Positions 18,056-26,441 of a stretch of 64,000 nt of DNA are shown here, in pieces; within the stretch, counting starts at the first letter, position 1; every line of letters starts with the position of its first letter. A model generated the notes under the pieces. It searched no databases. It had not been told where the DNA came from and saw only the letters and a program-made list of their open reading frames with translations. The position numbers and the translations under genes were made by a program. This DNA comes from JACMLD01 sp044227095 (GTDB taxonomy: Bacteria > Bacteroidota > Bacteroidia > Chitinophagales > Chitinophagaceae). The stretch spans positions 3,844,001 to 3,908,000 of the forward strand of contig JBGAFV010000001.1 in NCBI GenBank assembly GCA_044227095.1, read 5' to 3'.

Positions 18056-18085
18056 TTGAGCTTTCCATTATTTGTATTATCTTTG
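18056..18085 (+). promoter_or_regulatory. Bacteroidota-type promoter of the DEAD-box helicase gene
   Basis: TTG (18056-18058), a 19-bp spacer and TATCTTTG (18078-18085) match the TTG-N19-TAnnTTTG promoter of Bacteroidota. Transcription would start near 18092, about 135 bases upstream of the preferred GTG start. It rules out the longer frame that begins at a GTG overlapping the -7 box (18083-18085 region). Confidence 0.65.
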
Positions 18086-18225
18086 TGGCTCTTAATGTTA
18101 GTGCTTTCTCCGTTTGTGATGTAGTTCACTCTTCTCCAAATCAGCAACCGCTAAAACTAAGGCAGATAAAGTATCAACCTGATTTTGATAGCCTTATCAT
18201 ATTTTTTACGAAAACAATTTTAAAC

Positions 18226-19521
18226 GTGTTATTTAACGAGTTACAGCTCATTGAGCCTGTATTACAGGCATTGAGCAATGAAGGATATACAAATCCTACA
18301 CCCATCCAGGAAAAATCTATTCCTGTTATTTTACAAAAAAGAGATCTTTTAGGTTGTGCGCAAACAGGCACCGGTAAAACGGCAGCGTTTACCATTCCTA
18401 TTTTGCAGTTAATGTACCTGCAGCAAAACAATCAACCTAATCATAAGATTAAAGCATTAATTCTTACGCCAACCCGTGAACTGGCTATACAAATTGGCGA
18501 AAGCATTGAAGCATATGGCCGTTTTCTGCCATTGCGCCACCAGGTAATTTTTGGCGGTGTTTCACAAAACATCCAGGTGCAAAATATTAGAAGGGGCGTA
18601 GACATTTTGGTAGCCACACCAGGGCGTTTACTTGATCTTATGCAACAAGGATTTATTTCATTACGAGATATTGAATATTTCATCCTTGATGAAGCAGATC
18701 GTATGCTTGACATGGGCTTTGTGCACGATGTAAAACGCATTATTGCCAAACTTCCCGCAAAGCGGCAGACGTTATTTTTCTCTGCAACTATGCCACCGGA
18801 AATTCAGCAACTTGCCAACGTACTATTGCATAACCCCGTGAAAGTAGAAGTTACTCCACCTGCATCAACTGCAGATTTGATTGAGCAGTCTGTGTACATC
18901 GTAGACAAGCAAATGAAAAAATCATTGCTGATACATTTGTTGCAGGATCAGTCTATAGAAACTGCATTGATCTTTACACAAATGAAGCATGCAGCAGATA
19001 AACTTTCCCGTACACTCAACGGTGCAGGCATCCGCACAGAAGCTATTCATGGAAATAAATCGCAGAATGCAAGGCAGGCAGCGCTGGCAAATTTTAAAGC
19101 AAAACGCACACGTGTATTGGTAGCAACAGATATTGCTGCACGTGGTATTGATATAGACGAACTTGCACATGTTATCAATTACGAGTTGCCTAATGTTCCG
19201 GAAACATATGTGCACCGTATTGGCAGAACAGGCCGTGCAGGCGCTAGCGGAAAAGCTATTTCTTTTTGCGATAGCAGCGAACGGGTATACCTGAATGATA
19301 TTGAAAAGCTGATAAAGAAAAAAGTCCCCGTAGCTGTTGCAGAAAATTTTGTACCTGTAGCTATGCCGGAACCAGCTGCAAAACAACATCATTCTACTGT
19401 TTTTAATAAAACAAAGAATAGAAACAACAACAATAACAGGAACAATCACACAGCAAACAGGAATAACGGCAATAACAACAGGCCGGCAAGAAAATTTGCG
19501 CCTAAGTCAATGGCCAGTTAA
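18226..19521 (+). CDS. DEAD-box ATP-dependent RNA helicase (GTG start)
   Basis: A 431-residue protein starting at GTG 18226, where the family N-terminus (LFNELQLIEPVLQALSNEGY) begins; a longer frame from 18085 would start inside the promoter. Motifs: Q motif around PTPIQEKSIP, AQTGTGKT at 45-52, PTRELA, DEAD in FILDEADRMLDMGF, SAT in FFSATMPPE, and HRIGRTGRAG in the second RecA domain. The tail is basic and strongly asparagine-rich (RNNNNNRNNHTANRNNGNNN), typical of RhlE-like helicases that bind RNA non-specifically. It remodels RNA, for example in ribosome assembly or at low temperature. A hairpin terminator at 19577 ends the transcript. Confidence 0.88.
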   Translation: MLFNELQLIEPVLQALSNEGYTNPTPIQEKSIPVILQKRDLLGCAQTGTGKTAAFTIPILQLMYLQQNNQPNHKIKALILTPTRELAIQIGESIEAYGRFLPLRHQVIFGGVSQNIQVQNIRRGVDILVATPGRLLDLMQQGFISLRDIEYFILDEADRMLDMGFVHDVKRIIAKLPAKRQTLFFSATMPPEIQQLANVLLHNPVKVEVTPPASTADLIEQSVYIVDKQMKKSLLIHLLQDQSIETALIFTQMKHAADKLSRTLNGAGIRTEAIHGNKSQNARQAALANFKAKRTRVLVATDIAARGIDIDELAHVINYELPNVPETYVHRIGRTGRAGASGKAISFCDSSERVYLNDIEKLIKKKVPVAVAENFVPVAMPEPAAKQHHSTVFNKTKNRNNNNNRNNHTANRNNGNNNRPARKFAPKSMAS

Positions 19522-19576
19522 TTTTTGAGGGTTGAATATGCTTAGCATCTTTTAATATTTATTCCGACTTAATAAT

Positions 19577-19610
19577 AAATAGCATGATATTTTTCATGCT
19601 ATTTTTGTTT
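19577..19610 (+). terminator. Rho-independent terminator after the DEAD-box gene
   Basis: AAATAGCATGA (19577-19587) pairs perfectly with TCATGCTATTT (19594-19604) around a 6-base loop and is followed by further T residues. Confidence 0.85.
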
Positions 19611-19649
19611 GCAGAATGTTTTGATCAATTTATAAAACCAGCATAGCTA

Positions 19650-21080
19650 ATGAGACATTTTTTTGTTTTTATATTGATTTGTCTGTTCACAACGGCTTAT
19701 AGTCAGCAGGCAGATATGGTTTTCAGCAACGCCACTATTATAAATATTGAAACCGGAACCTACGCATTTCAGCAGGATATTCTTGTGAAAGGGAATATTA
19801 TTTCAGGGATTGTTAAGCATAGCGATAAGTACACTGATAAAGTAAAAGTTGTTGATGCTTCCGGTAAATTTATTATTCCCGGCCTTTGGGATATGCATAT
19901 GCATTTTGGCGGTGGCGATTCTTTACTCGGTGAAAACAAAAATCTTTTGCCATTATTTATTGCCAATGGAATAACTGCTGTGCGAGATGCGTCGGCAGAT
20001 ATAAGTGGCGCTGTATTACAATGGCGCGGAGAAATTGCATCAGGAAAATTGTTCGGCCCCACCATTTTTACATCTGGCCCCAAACTGGAAGGCATTAATT
20101 CTATATGGATTGGCGACCTTGAAGTAGGCTCAATAGACGAAATGAAAAAAGCAATGGATTCATTACAGTCTTTAAAAGTAGATTTTATAAAAATAACAGA
20201 CAATACCATTAAGAAAGATGTATACCTGGCTGCAATAAGAGAAGCAAGAAAGCGTGGGTTTAAAATTTCGGGGCATATTCCCAACTCCGTTACCATGCAG
20301 GAAGTTTTAGATGCAGGAATTTCTTCTGTAGAACATATGGGTTATGTATTAAAAGCAGGCGCAAAAAATGAAGAAGCTATTGCAATAGATTTTTCTAATG
20401 GAAAGATAACTGCAAAAGAAATCATGCCGCTTGTTTTAAAAAATTTTGACAGCGCCTATGCAATGCAGGCCTATCGCAAAATAGCTGCACACGGCACTGC
20501 TGTTACGCCTACACTTTCTATTAGCCGTGTTGTTACTTATCTAGACCAGGAAGATCACTGGAAAGATGACTATCTCAAATATATTGGTCAGGGTTTAAAA
20601 AATACCTATTGGTGGCGTGTGAAAAGAGCAGCGGGAGATAGTAAAGAAGCTATTGCGTTGAGACATGCAGTGTTTGAAAAATCAGCATCGCTATTGCCCA
20701 TGCTGCACAAAGCGGGTGTTACAATTTTAGCAGGCACAGATGCAGGATACTTGAATTCGTTTGATTACCCCGGTGAATCATTGCACACAGAACTTGCGTT
20801 AATGGTACAATACGGCTTAACGCCGCTGCAGGCATTACAGGCAAGCATTATTAACGGGCCACATTTTTTTGGGAAAGAAAAACAATATGGAAAAGTTGCC
20901 AAAGGCTTTTATGCAGATTTTATTTTGCTTGATGCAGATCCATTAAAAGACATTAGCAATACCAAGAAAATAAATGGCGTAATTGTTAAGGGCAAATATT
21001 TATCGCGACAATCATTAGATGCATTGCTCGACGAAATAAAAGTAAAGGCTGCTGCAAGTCCTTTTAAAAGTATTGAATAG
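19650..21080 (+). CDS. Secreted amidohydrolase (imidazolonepropionase/prolidase-like)
   Basis: A 476-residue protein with a signal peptide (RHFFVFILICLFTTAYSQ). It has the amidohydrolase metal sites: DMHMHF with H83 and H85 after the FIIPGLWD strand, SGHIPN, VEHMG and GTDAG near the C-terminal side of the TIM barrel, flanked by the split beta domain (ILVKGNIISGI...ADFILLDADPLKDI). This is the exported imidazolonepropionase-like group of Bacteroidota, which hydrolyses amide or cyclic amide bonds of peptides or related compounds. The true substrate is unknown. The ABC ATPase gene follows after 60 bp with its own promoter. Confidence 0.85.
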   Translation: MRHFFVFILICLFTTAYSQQADMVFSNATIINIETGTYAFQQDILVKGNIISGIVKHSDKYTDKVKVVDASGKFIIPGLWDMHMHFGGGDSLLGENKNLLPLFIANGITAVRDASADISGAVLQWRGEIASGKLFGPTIFTSGPKLEGINSIWIGDLEVGSIDEMKKAMDSLQSLKVDFIKITDNTIKKDVYLAAIREARKRGFKISGHIPNSVTMQEVLDAGISSVEHMGYVLKAGAKNEEAIAIDFSNGKITAKEIMPLVLKNFDSAYAMQAYRKIAAHGTAVTPTLSISRVVTYLDQEDHWKDDYLKYIGQGLKNTYWWRVKRAAGDSKEAIALRHAVFEKSASLLPMLHKAGVTILAGTDAGYLNSFDYPGESLHTELALMVQYGLTPLQALQASIINGPHFFGKEKQYGKVAKGFYADFILLDADPLKDISNTKKINGVIVKGKYLSRQSLDALLDEIKVKAAASPFKSIE

Positions 21081-21105
21081 GTTTTGCAAGATGAACGCAA
21101 TCCAA

Positions 21106-21135
21106 TTGTTTTATAAAAGGGATCAATTACTTTCG
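21106..21135 (+). promoter_or_regulatory. Promoter upstream of the ABC ATPase gene
   Basis: TTG (21106-21108), a 19-bp spacer and TACTTTCG (21128-21135), one base off TAnnTTTG, end 4 bp before the ATG at 21140. The transcript would have almost no leader. Confidence 0.5.
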
Positions 21136-21139
21136 CGGC

Positions 21140-22120
21140 ATGGCTTTATTACAGTTGACCGGCGTATATAAACGTGAAAAAACTGCTTTTACAGTAAGCG
21201 ATATCAGTTTTACGCAGGAGCCTTTGCAAAAAATTGCCATTGCAGGAGAAACCGGTTCCGGTAAAACAACTTTGCTAAAAATGATTGCAGGCTTGCTGCA
21301 GCCAGATGCCGGCGAAATAATTTTCCAGGGTAAAAACGTTCGTGGGCCGAATGATCAACTTATTCCCGGTCATGCTGGCATTGCTTATCTCAGTCAGCAT
21401 TTTGAATTGCGCAACAATTACTGGGTACACGAAATACTTTCTTATGCCAATGAACTATCGCAGGAAGATGCGGATGCTTTATATAAAATTTGCAGGATAG
21501 ATCATTTATTAAACAGGAGAACAGATCAATTATCTGGTGGAGAAAAACAGAGAATTGCATTGGCAAGATTGCTTATTGGTTCGCCAAAATTGTTATTGCT
21601 AGATGAGCCTTTTTCTAATCTCGATACCACACATAAAACAATTATTAAGTCGGTAATAAATGATATCAGTAACAAACTCAACATTAGTTGCATTATGGTA
21701 TCGCATGATGCACCGGATACTTTGCCATGGGCCGATACAATTATGGTGATGCAGGATGGAAAAATAATACAACAGGCGGCTCCTGAAACTATTTACAAGA
21801 AACCTGTGAATGAATATTGCGCCGGTCTTTTTGGTGCTTACAATATAGTGAATGTGGAAGATGCCGGTTTATTGAATGATATTTCTATAGCTAATATAAA
21901 AGATAGAAAACTATTGGTGCGTCCGGAAGCTATTGCTATCAATAATGGAAAGAAGGGCTTGGTTGCTGTTGTTCAAAGTGTTTCATTTATGGGAAGCTAT
22001 TATATTATTGAGGCCGATACTGGTAAGCAGTTAGTAAAAGTGAAATCGGATAACAACAGGTTTTCTGTAAATGAAAAAATAACACTTTCTATTTCACCGG
22101 AAGCAGAATGGTTTATATAA
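21140..22120 (+). CDS. ABC transporter ATP-binding protein (PotA/CysA-like)
   Basis: A 326-residue ATPase: Walker A GETGSGKTT at 36-44, Q-loop LSQHFELR, signature LSGGEKQ at 131-137, Walker B LLLLDEP at 151-157, and H-loop MVSHD. A C-terminal extension of about 90 residues (LLVRPEAIAI...VQSVSFMGSYYIIEADT) looks like a TOBE-type regulatory domain, as in importers of polyamines, sulfate, molybdate or iron. No permease or binding-protein gene is beside it; the next gene is a TauE/SafE-type permease 43 bp downstream. Its membrane partner must be elsewhere or the neighbour may be functionally linked, which is speculative. Confidence 0.85.
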   Translation: MALLQLTGVYKREKTAFTVSDISFTQEPLQKIAIAGETGSGKTTLLKMIAGLLQPDAGEIIFQGKNVRGPNDQLIPGHAGIAYLSQHFELRNNYWVHEILSYANELSQEDADALYKICRIDHLLNRRTDQLSGGEKQRIALARLLIGSPKLLLLDEPFSNLDTTHKTIIKSVINDISNKLNISCIMVSHDAPDTLPWADTIMVMQDGKIIQQAAPETIYKKPVNEYCAGLFGAYNIVNVEDAGLLNDISIANIKDRKLLVRPEAIAINNGKKGLVAVVQSVSFMGSYYIIEADTGKQLVKVKSDNNRFSVNEKITLSISPEAEWFI

Positions 22121-22163
22121 AAGTTGCGCCTTTTTTTTATTGCTAACTACTTTTTTAGATAAA

Positions 22164-22931
22164 ATGAATTTTGCACTGCTGAATATTTTTGCGTCATACA
22201 GTACAATTAACTGGGTGCTTATTGCACTGGCTGCATTTATTATTGGCTTGTCAAAAGCGGGTTTAAAAGGGATTGACATGCTTAATGTAACTCTTATGGC
22301 TATCGTATTTGGCAGCAAAGCATCTACCGGTATTGTATTGCCTTTGCTTTGTGCAGCAGATATAATGGCGGTAATGTATTATCATCGTCATGCACAATGG
22401 CCGCTTTTCTGGCGGCTTGTTCCATGGATGATGGCAGGCATTCTCATTGGCGTTTTCACCGGTAAGGATTTAAATGAAGTGATCTTCAGAAAAATTATGG
22501 CGGTTATTATTATGCTTACTGTAGTCATAATGATTACAATGGAAATCCGCAAAACAATAATTGTCCCTTCTAATAAATTTTTTACTGCAGGCATGGGCTT
22601 AATTTCAGGCTTTACCACCATGCTAGGCAATCTTGCTGGCGCATTTTCCAATATTTATTTTCTTGCCATGCAACTGGCAAAAAATAATTTTATTGGTACA
22701 GCGGCATGGGTATTTCTTGCCATGAATTTTTTTAAACTTCCTTTTCAGATATTTTACTGGAAAAATATTACTGCTGCAACACTTGCTACAGACCTTGTAT
22801 TATTGCCAGCACTGGCTATTGGTTTCTTTGCCGGTTTAAAAATTACTGCGGCAATTAAAGATGATAGCTATCGTAAACTGGTAATTGTATTAACACTGAT
22901 TGGTGCAGTGTTTATATTTTTAAGGAGATGA
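22164..22931 (+). CDS. TauE/SafE (TSUP) family membrane transporter
   Basis: A 255-residue, strongly hydrophobic protein with seven or eight membrane helices in two similar halves. The ATG at 22164 is preferred over a TTG at 22140. The first block IALAAFIIGLSKAGLKGIDML and the second-half FTAGMGLISGFTTMLGNLAG carry the two conserved glycine-rich motifs of the TSUP/DUF81 family, which exports sulfite, sulfonates or other organic anions. It follows the ABC ATPase gene on the same strand and may share its transcript. The substrate is not predictable. Confidence 0.85.
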   Translation: MNFALLNIFASYSTINWVLIALAAFIIGLSKAGLKGIDMLNVTLMAIVFGSKASTGIVLPLLCAADIMAVMYYHRHAQWPLFWRLVPWMMAGILIGVFTGKDLNEVIFRKIMAVIIMLTVVIMITMEIRKTIIVPSNKFFTAGMGLISGFTTMLGNLAGAFSNIYFLAMQLAKNNFIGTAAWVFLAMNFFKLPFQIFYWKNITAATLATDLVLLPALAIGFFAGLKITAAIKDDSYRKLVIVLTLIGAVFIFLRR

Positions 22932-22939
22932 GAAAAGCT

Positions 22940-23032
22940 ATGATTTTCTATGACCCTATTGATCCTATGTGGTTAGGAAAATATTTACCACATAGGCACA
23001 ATAGGTGCAATAGAAGCACAATAGAAAATCAT
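22940..23032. repeat. Nested inverted repeats (possible cruciform or terminator)
   Basis: An outer perfect 12-bp pair (22940-22951, ATGATTTTCTAT, with 23021-23032) encloses an inner perfect 10-bp pair (22964-22973, CCTATGTGGT, with 22987-22996). Between the inner pair and the outer right arm are three ACAATAG/GCAATAG units at 9-10 bp spacing. It fills the gap between the TSUP gene and the next small membrane-protein gene. Confidence 0.75.
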
Positions 23033-23051
23033 TATTCTTTACCTTAGCATT

Positions 23052-23330
23052 ATGGACAAACTTTCTTTCTGGCATAAACTCGCATTTATAGCTAATCTTT
23101 GCTGGGCGGCTACCTGGTTAATCAGGTATAACCTGCTTGTTCCTAATAAAGATTTACAATCAACTATTATTGTTACAGGGTTCTTCATTGCGATTATTGT
23201 AAACTTGCTGGTAAACTTGATCACAGGCATTTATTGGTTTCGCAAAACACTGGCTGGTAAAGTGCCACGCTGGTTGCTCGTTATCAATTTTATTTTCTTA
23301 ATTGCTCAATTATATATGTATATCAAATGA
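23052..23330 (+). CDS. Small membrane protein upstream of YhhQ-type transporter
   Basis: A 92-residue protein with three hydrophobic helices (LAFIANLCWAATWLIRY, STIIVTGFFIAIIVNLLVNL, WLLVINFIFLIAQLYMYI). Its stop overlaps the start of the YhhQ-like gene (ATGA at 23327-23330), so the two are translationally coupled, as often seen for this pair in Bacteroidota. I recognise no functional family; a helper role for the queuosine-precursor transporter is suggested only by coupling. Confidence 0.75.
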   Translation: MDKLSFWHKLAFIANLCWAATWLIRYNLLVPNKDLQSTIIVTGFFIAIIVNLLVNLITGIYWFRKTLAGKVPRWLLVINFIFLIAQLYMYIK

Positions 23331-24103
23331 TCAACGGCATCCTTAAAGACAAACCAACTAAACTGTTTATTTTTTTTACTGCTTTTTTTGTTGCCAATGC
23401 TTTGATTGCTGAGTGCATAGGCGGTAAACTTTTTTCTCTTGAAGGTTTATTGGGTATTTCGCCTGCCAACTTTACACTGTTTGGTCAATCAGGATTAAAC
23501 TTTACACTTACCTGCGGTGTATTACTATGGCCGCTTGAATTTGTAATGACAGATGTGGTAAATGAGTATTATGGACCCAAAGCAGTGAGGCGAATATCTT
23601 ATACTGCTGTTGCGCTAATTTCTTATGCCTTTCTCATGTTTTACCTGGCTATTCATTTACCACCTGCAAGTTTTTGGATAACCAGCAATGCTGATAGTGG
23701 CGTACCCAATATGCAGGATGCTTTTAATGGCGTATTTGGTCAGGGCATGCGCATTATCGTAGGTAGCCTTGTAGCATTTCTTGTTAGCCAGATTGTAGAT
23801 GTAACCGTTTTTCATCGTATTAAAAAAATTACCGGAGAAAAAAAGGTTTGGTTGCGGGCAACAGGATCCACTCTTGTATCTCAATTGGTAGATAGTTATA
23901 TCGTATTGTTTATTGCGTTCAGCGGCAAATTTACCTGGCAACAAATACTGGCTATTGGAATGATGAATTATATATACAAAGCTTTAATGGCTATCATTCT
24001 TACTCCGCTGATTTATTTTATTGAAGGCAGGATTGAAAAATACCTAGGCCATGAAACTACAAAGCAAATGAAAGCGGCGGCAATGGGGAAAGATAATAGT
24101 TAA
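23327..24103 (+). CDS. yhhQ: Queuosine precursor transporter (YhhQ family)
   Basis: A 258-residue integral membrane protein with about six helices. The N-terminal FVANALIAECIGGKLFSL, the central VMTDVVNEYYGPKAVRRISY and the block RATGSTLVSQLVDSYIVLFIAFSG are hallmarks of the YhhQ/VUT (ECF-like) family, which takes up the queuosine precursors preQ0 and preQ1 for tRNA wobble-base modification. Its length fits the family. It is translationally coupled to the upstream 92-residue membrane protein. The 156-bp tandem repeat array begins directly downstream. Confidence 0.87.
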   Translation: MINGILKDKPTKLFIFFTAFFVANALIAECIGGKLFSLEGLLGISPANFTLFGQSGLNFTLTCGVLLWPLEFVMTDVVNEYYGPKAVRRISYTAVALISYAFLMFYLAIHLPPASFWITSNADSGVPNMQDAFNGVFGQGMRIIVGSLVAFLVSQIVDVTVFHRIKKITGEKKVWLRATGSTLVSQLVDSYIVLFIAFSGKFTWQQILAIGMMNYIYKALMAIILTPLIYFIEGRIEKYLGHETTKQMKAAAMGKDNS

Positions 24104-24150
24104 GAGGTATTAGATGGTTATTTCGTGACGACACGAACCAAGGCGGTAGG

Positions 24151-25125
24151 TAAGAAAAGCTACAAGCTGTTAGCTATTAGCTGCAAGCTAGCATTCTCGA
24201 AGAAACAACCCTTGTGTATCGCCTTAAAAGGGATTTATCATAAAATATATTAGTGAAGATCTCAGCAACTTCGTAATTAATTATTAAAACCTCTCTGTGC
24301 TTCTCTGTGGAACCTATGTCTACGTGGTAAGAAAAGCTGCAAGCTAGCAGTTTCGAAGAAACAACCCCTGTGTATTGCCTTAAAAGGGATTTATCATAAA
24401 ATATATTAGTAAAGATCTCAGCATCTTCGTAATTAGTTATTAAAACCCCTCTGTGCTTCTCTGTGGAACCTATGTCTCCGTGGTAAGAAAAGCTGCAAGC
24501 TAGCAGTTTCAAAGAAACAACCCCTGCGTATCGCCTTAAAAGGGATTTATCATAAAATATATTAGTGAAGATCTCAGCAACTTCGTAATTAGTTATTAAA
24601 ACCCCTCTGTGCTTCTCTGTGGAACCTATGTCTCCGTGGTAAGAAAAGCTGCAAGCTAGCAGTTTCGAAGAAACAACCCTGTGTATCGCCTTAAAATGGA
24701 TTTATCATAAAATGTATTAGTGAAGATCTCAGCAACTTCGTAATTAGTTATTAAAACCCCTCTGTGCTTCTCTGTGGAACCTATGTCTCCGTGGTAAGAA
24801 AAGCTGCAAGCTAGCAGTTTCGAAGAAACAACCCCTGTGTATCGCCTTAAAAGGGATTTATCATAAAATATATTAGTGAAGATCTCCGCATCTTCGTAAT
24901 TAGTTATTAAAACCCCTCTGTGCTTCTCTGTGGTACACGTGTCTCCGTGGTTAAAAAAAAGCTGCAAGCCATTAGGTACAAGCTTTAGCCGTTTCGAAGA
25001 AACACTCCGTGTTATCGCCTTAATAGATTTTACCGTGAAAGTTTGTTCAATTAAACGCTTGTCTTCGCTATAATGTAGATAACCCCGTGCTTCTCTGTGT
25101 TCCCACTGTCTCTGTGGTTAAAAAA
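24151..25125. repeat. Tandem array of a 156-bp unit (about five copies plus divergent ends)
   Basis: Units begin at 24151, 24328, 24484, 24640, 24795 and 24951, judged by the repeated TAAGAAAAGCTGCAAGCTAG. Spacing is 156, 156, 155 and 156 bp for the inner copies; the first unit is 177 bp because it has extra AGCTNNN heptamers. Each unit contains GTTTCGAAGAAAC (a small hairpin), GGGATTTATCATAAAATATA and an end CTCTGTGGAACC...CCGTGGTAAG. Copies differ at few positions. The last part (24951-25125) is a diverged copy like that at 11.05 kb. No supported gene lies in this 1-kb gap. Confidence 0.9.
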
Positions 25126-25629
25126 CTACAACTGCTTCTCCATTACATAATCATTCATAAAATACCCATTGCCAATATCAATATCTTCTTCTCTTGTAAC
25201 AGCAAAACCAAATTTCTCATAAAAGGTTTTTGCATTATTGTCCCGCTTTACATTTAGTATAAGCGTAGTGGCGTTAAACTTTTTTATGTGCTCTGTTACA
25301 GCATTAATAAGTGCCCGGCCAAGTCCTTTTCCCTGTATATCTGATCTTACATAAATTTTATGAAGTTTATAAACGCCGTCTTCTTTTATTTGTGAAAACG
25401 ATGCAAAACCCAATGGCTCATTATCCAGCTCAGCAATAAGAAAAGTATGCCCCTGTTGTTGCATCTGGTTTTGTAATGCTGATGGGCTATAGATCAACTT
25501 TAACACGTAGTCAAGTTTATCGGCAGACATCAGGTTGCCGTATGTTACAGGCCATACCTGGTAAGCAAGTGATCTTATAATTTCAATATCTTCCACATCT
25601 GCGTGGCGTATCATTACTTCATTCTCCAT
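25126..25629 (-). CDS. GNAT family N-acetyltransferase
   Basis: A 167-residue protein when started at the ATG at 25629 (MENEVMIRHADVED); an upstream start would overlap the PrsW gene. Motif A of the GNAT fold is visible as HKIYVRSDIQGKGLGRALI, with the Q-G-K-G-L-G acetyl-CoA loop, and the end KTFYEKFGFAVTREEDI matches the last strand. The N-terminal VRSLAYQVWPVTYG-like block resembles the Bacteroidota group annotated as PaiA-type or ribosomal-protein acetyltransferases. It begins 1 bp after the PrsW stop and is almost certainly co-transcribed with it. The acceptor is unknown. Confidence 0.85.
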   Translation of the reverse strand: MENEVMIRHADVEDIEIIRSLAYQVWPVTYGNLMSADKLDYVLKLIYSPSALQNQMQQQGHTFLIAELDNEPLGFASFSQIKEDGVYKLHKIYVRSDIQGKGLGRALINAVTEHIKKFNATTLILNVKRDNNAKTFYEKFGFAVTREEDIDIGNGYFMNDYVMEKQL

Positions 25630-25630
25630 A

Positions 25631-26356
25631 TTAAACCTGGTTATTTCTTTTTTCAAAATCAAGACGTGATAATTCGCGGTGCAGCCTTATAGAACGAAGG
25701 CTGAAGCGTACAGCAAAATAATAAGAGACAATAGCACCTGCAAAAAGTAATCCATTGCTTACATATGCGCCAACAATAACACTGCCTTGCAGTAACAGAA
25801 AAAAATCGAAAGCGCCATGAAAAAACATAGCAAGCAATAATCCTGCAATCATGTAAAAAGCAGATTTCTCTTTATTGAATTTTGCAAGGCCAATATAATA
25901 ACCCATCGCGGTACCAAATGTTGCATGTGCCGGAACAGATAAAAACATGCGCATAACTGCAGTGCCAAATCCATGCTGCTGCACATAGCCTATATTTTCA
26001 AGTGTAGCAAAACCCATCGCCACCATTACAGAATAAACAATGCCATCAAAAGGTTCATCGAAAAACTTTTTTGGGTAAGCATATAGTTTAACCATTAAAA
26101 ATTTGCTGCCTTCTTCACTGCCGGCAACAATAATAAAAGCCCAGAAAGCATAAAATGGAACAGATGAAAATGCATTGGTATCGCCAAATATTTTTTTGCA
26201 GGCAAGTTGTATGGCGATTGCGGGCAAAGTGCTAAGCATGCCCAATAAAAAAGAACCCAGCAAATACCTTTTCGGTTCTTTATCGTAACTATCCATACGG
26301 TAGATGTATAAAATAATGGCAAGGCCCGGGGCAATTGACAATGCGAGCAGGAGCAT
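25631..26356 (-). CDS. PrsW family intramembrane metalloprotease
   Basis: A 241-residue membrane protein with about seven helices. Family motifs are EEGSK at 81-85, FATLENIGY at 116-124, the histidine block PAHATFG (H144) and FHGAFDF (H180), which together form the metal site. PrsW of Bacillus cleaves the anti-sigma factor RsiW; other members cleave unknown membrane substrates. The GNAT gene follows after 1 bp. No anti-sigma gene is visible nearby. Confidence 0.87.
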   Translation of the reverse strand: MLLLALSIAPGLAIILYIYRMDSYDKEPKRYLLGSFLLGMLSTLPAIAIQLACKKIFGDTNAFSSVPFYAFWAFIIVAGSEEGSKFLMVKLYAYPKKFFDEPFDGIVYSVMVAMGFATLENIGYVQQHGFGTAVMRMFLSVPAHATFGTAMGYYIGLAKFNKEKSAFYMIAGLLLAMFFHGAFDFFLLLQGSVIVGAYVSNGLLFAGAIVSYYFAVRFSLRSIRLHRELSRLDFEKRNNQV

Positions 26357-26441
26357 CAGCTTTTTTAGTTAATATTGATAACAATTTACAAAGGGTAACT
26401 TATATTTAAGGATTAACCTACAAAATCTTCTTCACATTCTT

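Noticed and set aside
18085..18225. N-terminal extension of the DEAD-box helicase
   Set aside because: It would begin at the promoter -7 element, and the extra 47 residues are not family-like.
24177..24967. Two minus-strand frames (111 and 103 codons) with a repeating 52-residue unit
   Set aside because: They arise because the 156-bp tandem unit is a multiple of three. The frame is broken by the 155-bp copy, and dispersed copies do not keep it open.
24151..25125. Possible CRISPR array
   Set aside because: The repeat unit is 156 bp with no unique spacers, and no cas genes are present.
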